Assembly: GCF_008312935.1 (NCBI RefSeq) | Contig: NZ_VSZO01000015.1 | Location: 213,286 to 277,285 of the forward strand | DNA length: 64,000 nt | DNA from: Roseiconus lacunae | GTDB lineage: Bacteria; Planctomycetota; Planctomycetia; Pirellulales; Pirellulaceae | Direction of reading: 5' to 3' | In this document: one piece after another, positions 37,801 through 43,800 of the stretch | How positions within the stretch are numbered: the first letter of the stretch is position 1 | Layout of the letters: each line of letters opens with the position of its first letter | The notes under the pieces: generated by a model | The model's database searches: none | Seen by the model: only the letters and a program-made list of their open reading frames with translations | What the model was told of the DNA's origin: nothing | Position numbers and translations under genes: made by a program

Positions 37801-40800
37801 ACTATTACACCACCGAATACCTCTACGACGGAATCAGGCGTCTCGTCGTGGAATCGACTCCCACGGGGACTGAACTGCAGCCAGGGCCGATCGCAACGAC
37901 GCAGTACAGCTATGGAAACGCCGGTCAAACGATGACCGAGATTGATCCACGCGGTGCGGATTACGCGACGGTCTACACCTACACCGTCGATCAACAAGTC
38001 GCGACGGTGGATCGGTTTAGCGGTCGAACGCTTCTCGATTCCGATCGAGAAGTCGAACGCTGGACTTATGATGCCGCCGGCTATCGTGCTTCCTACGTTG
38101 ATCCTCGAGGGGACGAGTATCGCCAAGCATTCGTCTACGATGCGAGCGGCCTTTTGGTCGAAGCCTCTGTTCTCGGAGGCACCGACGATGATCCGAAGCG
38201 ACTGACGAAGCGGATGTCGTATGACAAGTCCGGTAACTTGATCGAAGAACAAGGGTTCGGCGGCGCGGACTACGTCACTCAATTCGAATACGACGATCTC
38301 AATTACCCCGCCGCAATCATCGATGCCGTGGGCGATGAAATCCGATACACGTCCGATCGCTATGGCAATCTGGTCATTGCCACAGACAAGTTTGGAACAT
38401 CCACTCGAACCTACAACGGGATGGACCGTGAAACGTCGGTCACCAACGGCGAAGGGGAAACGTCATACACGTTGTACCCCGATCCGAATACGACGGTGAC
38501 GCGTGACGGACGCGGGAATGAAACCGTCACCAAGTACGACGGACTGGGACGAATCAAAACGATCACGGATCCACTCGGAGGCGTGACGTCCTACGATTAC
38601 GACGAAGTTAGTAATCTGATCAGACTGGTCGATGCGGTCGGCAATGTTCACGAAACGTCCTACGAAGCACGTTCGCTACCGATCGTGCAAACCGTCGGAG
38701 TGGGAAGTGATTCCGAATCGACGATCACATTCCAATACGATCTGCTTGGACGACAGATCGGGCAGACAGACCCAAGAGACATAACGGGCGAGTTTTTCGC
38801 GACGACAATGCAGTACGACGGGCTGGGGCGATTGACCCAATCAAGCCGATCGGCCGCGACCCCGGATTTCCAATCGGATGTCCCCGTCACTCCAGGTTTT
38901 GACGCCCTCGTGACGCAGTACTTCTACGATACGGTCGGCAACGTCGTCCGCGAGGTTCCGGTCGGTGGAGAGGCTTATGCGATTGACTATGCGTACAACC
39001 ATTCCGATCAAGTCGTTGAGGTGAAACGAAACACCGGTACCGTGGATCAACCTCGCGAAAGCGTGACGCGAATGGCGTACAACGACAACGGAGACTTATT
39101 GGAAATCGTCGACGCGTTGGGCAATCAGGTCACTTATGCGTATGACTTCGTCGGTCGAAAAACCGAAAAACGAACCCATTCCGAAGAAGCCGGCGGGGAT
39201 TTAACGCAGTCTTGGCAATACGCTCAAACGGACGACGGACCCACCATTTCCATCATTGATGCGACTGGCGTGATCGCCCAAGTCATGCACTTTGATAAAG
39301 CTGGACGGCAAAGCAGGATTGAAACGGCGGGCGAGCCCGATCGAGTGTTTACCTACGATGCATCAGGGAACCTGAAATCGGAGGTGATCGGCGAATGGTC
39401 CGAAACACATCAATACGATGCGCGAAACCATCTCAGTCAGACGACCGATGCCGATGGGAACACACGGCGCTACGAATTTGACGCCGTCGGCAACTTGCGA
39501 TTCTTCTTTGAAGCCGACAATGCTCCGCCGACCGAGTATCGATTCAATAGTCGTAATCAAACGGTCGAAGTCATCGATCCGATCGGAAATTCAAGCCGAT
39601 ACGAGTACGACGCCACCGGGAATTTGGCTCGAATGATTGATCCTAGTGATCAAATCACGTCCTACACCTATGATGCCGAAAATCGCCAGCTAAGTGAAAC
39701 GACCCAGTTTGGAACGCGTCAATACACCTACGATGCCCAAGGCAATCAAATCGAGATGGTGGATCGAAATGGTCGCCGCTCGACCTATGAACATAACCTC
39801 GCTGGCGACCTGATTGCCGAGTCATGGTACGACTCGAACGATGATCAGCTTGGTGGTATCGAGTTTCAGATCGACGCGATCGGACGCGTCACAAAAATCG
39901 ATAGTGGCGAGACTTCGGTTCAGTTGTCATTGACCGACGACGCGTCAGACCGTTTAAAACAGCAACAGCTTGCCATTGGGACGCTTCAACTTGAGATCGA
40001 TCATCAAACGGATCTGCTGGGGCGTGTGACACAAACGGCCGTTTCACTCGGTAGCGAATCTCCGTTTGTCGTCAATGACTACAACTTCGATCCGGAAACT
40101 CATCGGCTATCCGGGGTTGACCAAACGGGGACGTTTGTAAGTGACAAGACAATCACGTTGACAGACGATCTGACGCTTCCGAATGCGTTTTCGGAAATCC
40201 GACGCTCATCAAGTTCGTCTGCCGAAATTGTGACAACCATCGGTCGCAACGCTCGAGGCCTGGTTCAATCGATCGCACATGAATCCGGTAGTGGGCCCCT
40301 GGAGTCATTTGCCTACGCGTTTTACACCGACGGACAACTCGCAACGACGACCGACTCGGCCGGTACGGTCACTTATGGGTATGACGACGCCAATCGATTG
40401 ACGGGCGTGCAATATGGGGCATCGGATCTGACCGATGAAGGATATGCCTATGACGATACCGGTAACCGTCTCGATGACGGTTTCACGGTCGGTGACGGGA
40501 ATCGTCTTGAATCGAACGGCGATTTGTCGCTCACCTACGACAACGAAGGAAACTTGATCCGTGTCGATGACCAATCGACCGGCCAAAGCAAACAACTTCG
40601 TTGGGACCATCGAAACCGCCTCGTCGGTGTGGTGATGACCGATTCGGGTGATCAAGTTTTGTGGCAGGTCGATTACGTGTACGACGGTCTTGATCGTCGA
40701 GTGAAGCAGACGATTCAAACGTCCGAACAAGGGCAGCCGCTTGCGATTTCCGAAGAACGTGTCTTCATCTACGACGGGGCGAAGTTAATCGGCGAAATCT

Positions 40801-43800
40801 TGATCGACTCAAGTGAAAATGCCGCGATCGACGTCGTCTATCTCAGTGACGCCGAGACTGACTTGGTTCATGCACAGGATTTTGGTAGCGGAGACTTCAA
40901 TTGGTTGCTTCACGATCGGCAGAATTCAACGCGACTGATCGTTGACGCCGATGGCGCAGTCCTGAACCGGTTCGACTACGGGGCCTATGGTGAAGTGATT
41001 TCGGCGTTGACGGATCAAGTTACCTCACGTTTTCTATATTCAGGCGGTGAATTCGATCCGCAGCTCAATCTCTACTACAGCCAAGCTCGGTTCTATGATC
41101 CCAGCACCGGTCGATTCTTATCGACTGACCCAAGCGGATTGTTGGGCGGTGACGTAAACCTTTACCGATATGCCGGTAGCGATCCAATCAACAACCGCGA
41201 TCCGAACGGATTAAAAGCTGTCCCGGTCGGTAGTTCTGAGGTCACCAGTGCGGTTTCCAATTCCCATGGCGGTCGAGTCGCCAGTGTCTGGGGCAGCGGT
41301 GTCGCCAATCCGCTGGGCAACGGAGCCCGCCAGTTTGAACTTTCGATCGCCCAGAACACCACGAACATCAACGCCGCGATCGCAAAGGATTTGAAGCCGG
41401 CGATCGAATTGACGGGATTCTATGCGTCACTCGCCGTCGGTGTCTTTACGTCGCCCAAGTCGGTCACTTCTTTGTCGGTCGAGAATGTTTATCAGGCCGG
41501 GTATCAAAAACTCAACCAGTTGGGGCGGTACACCAATCAGCAGTCAAAGTTGATCGATCTCGACTTGAAAGCGATCTCGATTGACTCGAAGGGACTCAAT
41601 CGCGAAGTCGAACTCTACGATCCCTACCGCCCCATCCCTTGGGGCGACGCGATTATGAATCGTTTGGGTTATTTATCTGCAGTCACGGCGGCGACGTACC
41701 TCACCGTAGTCCAGGAATTGATGGAAGTCGGCGGGATGCTCGCCGATGCCGCCGTGATTTCGATGGAAGGCTATGGATTGCCCAGCGAGCGCGCCCAGCG
41801 GGAACGCTATTCGAAAGTTTCGATGGCCCTACAGCAGCAAGGCGCCCTCGCGGTTGCAAAGTCTGCGATCGATGCGATCATGGATTTGCCGAGTCAAATC
41901 GTTTCCGACGACGCGACCGAACAAGCTCAGGTGCTCTCAACGATCGGAGAACTCGTCGCCGCCCCTGGTGCCAAAGCCATCACGGCGGGCCTCGTTCGTG
42001 CGGGAGGCAGGGTATTGCGATTGTTCGAAAGTCGCGGGCCACGGTCGATCGATATCGATTCGCTACTCGGCAACCCCTACACCACGCATCAGGCGCTCGA
42101 CATCCTAGCGGCCGCCGAAAAGAACGCGCTCGGATTTGAAGATCTGAAACATCAACTCAAGGACGCAAACTACGACTTCGACAAAGTCGAGATCGAAGTG
42201 GAAAGCTATTTCGGTCGAGCGGATGTCAAGTATCGACTGAAAGATTTTACCCCCGCTGAAATTCAGCGTCTCAAGGATGTTGCGAAGACCATCGAGTCGT
42301 CGCGTTTTATTAAAGAACCAATCGGACCGAACTACTACGAGGTCATCAAGCCAGATGCACCGGGACCGGAAGCTTACCTCTTCCACGAAACCGACGGCCT
42401 TGTCAAACGCATGAAGGATCTGAAAGATCCCGACGTGCAGAAGCAAATCGGCGAAGCAAGTGCGGTTGCCAAGCACCTGGAAGAACTCGCTTCTTCATCG
42501 CTCGATCCACGGTTGGCACAGTTCTCAAAGTCACTTAGCCAATTTATGGGACAAAAGGGACGGATCGGACTTCCCAATGTTTGGAACAAGCTGAACGAAG
42601 TCATGAATGACGCGGTCAACTCGGTCAAACCAGGTCAGGGAACGGTCAGCGAAAAACTCGCACGACTGACGCCCGCGGAGGCTGCGGAAGTGGTGCGTCG
42701 CGTCGATCAAAAGTCAGTCCGTAACCCCGTCATGACAGAGATCACCGCGCAGTTCGCGCTCTCTCCGGAGCACGGTGGGAAATTTGGGATCAACGGCGTT
42801 TTCGAACGCGGTTCCTTTGGCGCTTCGATCGATCAGTTTCTTTTCCGTGCCGATTGGGTCACAGAGATTATCACCGGAAAAGCCACTCCGTTTAGTGTGC
42901 TTCAAGGTGAGCGTTACACGTATGCCTGGCGAATCGTTTCCGACCTATTCAAAACGCCGCTGGGGCCACTCAGTGACTTCGACTTAAATTTTACGACGGC
43001 AACGCTAAAGCAATACGAAGAACTGATCGCGAAGAAAGTTGAAAAGGTCTTTGACAAAGATGCGATCGATGATGTGACGGGCAAGAAAGGGGCGATTGTC
43101 GATAAGAAGATCGTCGGTGCGGAGGTGATCAATGAGTTCTATGACTTCGCAAAGAATCAACTCGATCTGCGAATTAAACGCGCGAACGAAGCAAACGAGC
43201 TCGAACTGGCCGGCGAATTGCAGACATTGCGTGAAAGTTTCGATACGTATGAGCGATCCAATCGCAAGTACGATCTCGTGGAGTTGTATAAACAAGATAC
43301 CGCCGAATTTGAGCTGCTCGTCAGAGATGGGTTTGACGCTGGCCATCCGATCAAGAAAGGGGCCCACGGCTATATCATCACGACGAAGCGAAAGTTCTCG
43401 TTCCCTTTCGCCGCGAAACTCGGTCAGCTCACCTCCTCGACTTTTCTCGGAAAACACTACAACCGGCTGAATCCCGAGTACACGGTCAAGCAACGTGTTC
43501 AGTTCCTCGGTAGCGCGTTCGTCGGCGAGACGAAAAAGATCATTCTCGATGATGACTACTTCATCCCCGCACCGTTGCAGGTAATGGCTTCGACCGTTTA
43601 TGGCCCATTGCAGTTGCCGGCAATGTTTGATGACGCGTTCGATCCTGTTCAAGTCAACTCGCCCGCTTGTACCGAGCATGACTTGATCACCAATCTCGAT
43701 GCGTGTGGCGATTGGGCGCTGCAAACTTGGGGGCAAGCGATCGGGTACACACCGGCGGTTGAGATCACGTTCGAGGTGAAAGACCTCAGCGGTCACTCTC

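Noticed and set aside
33030..41215. YD repeats as a CRISPR-like or DNA-level tandem repeat
   Set aside because: The periodicity is at protein level with diverged DNA, and there are no constant repeats with unique spacers. No CRISPR array was seen anywhere in the window.
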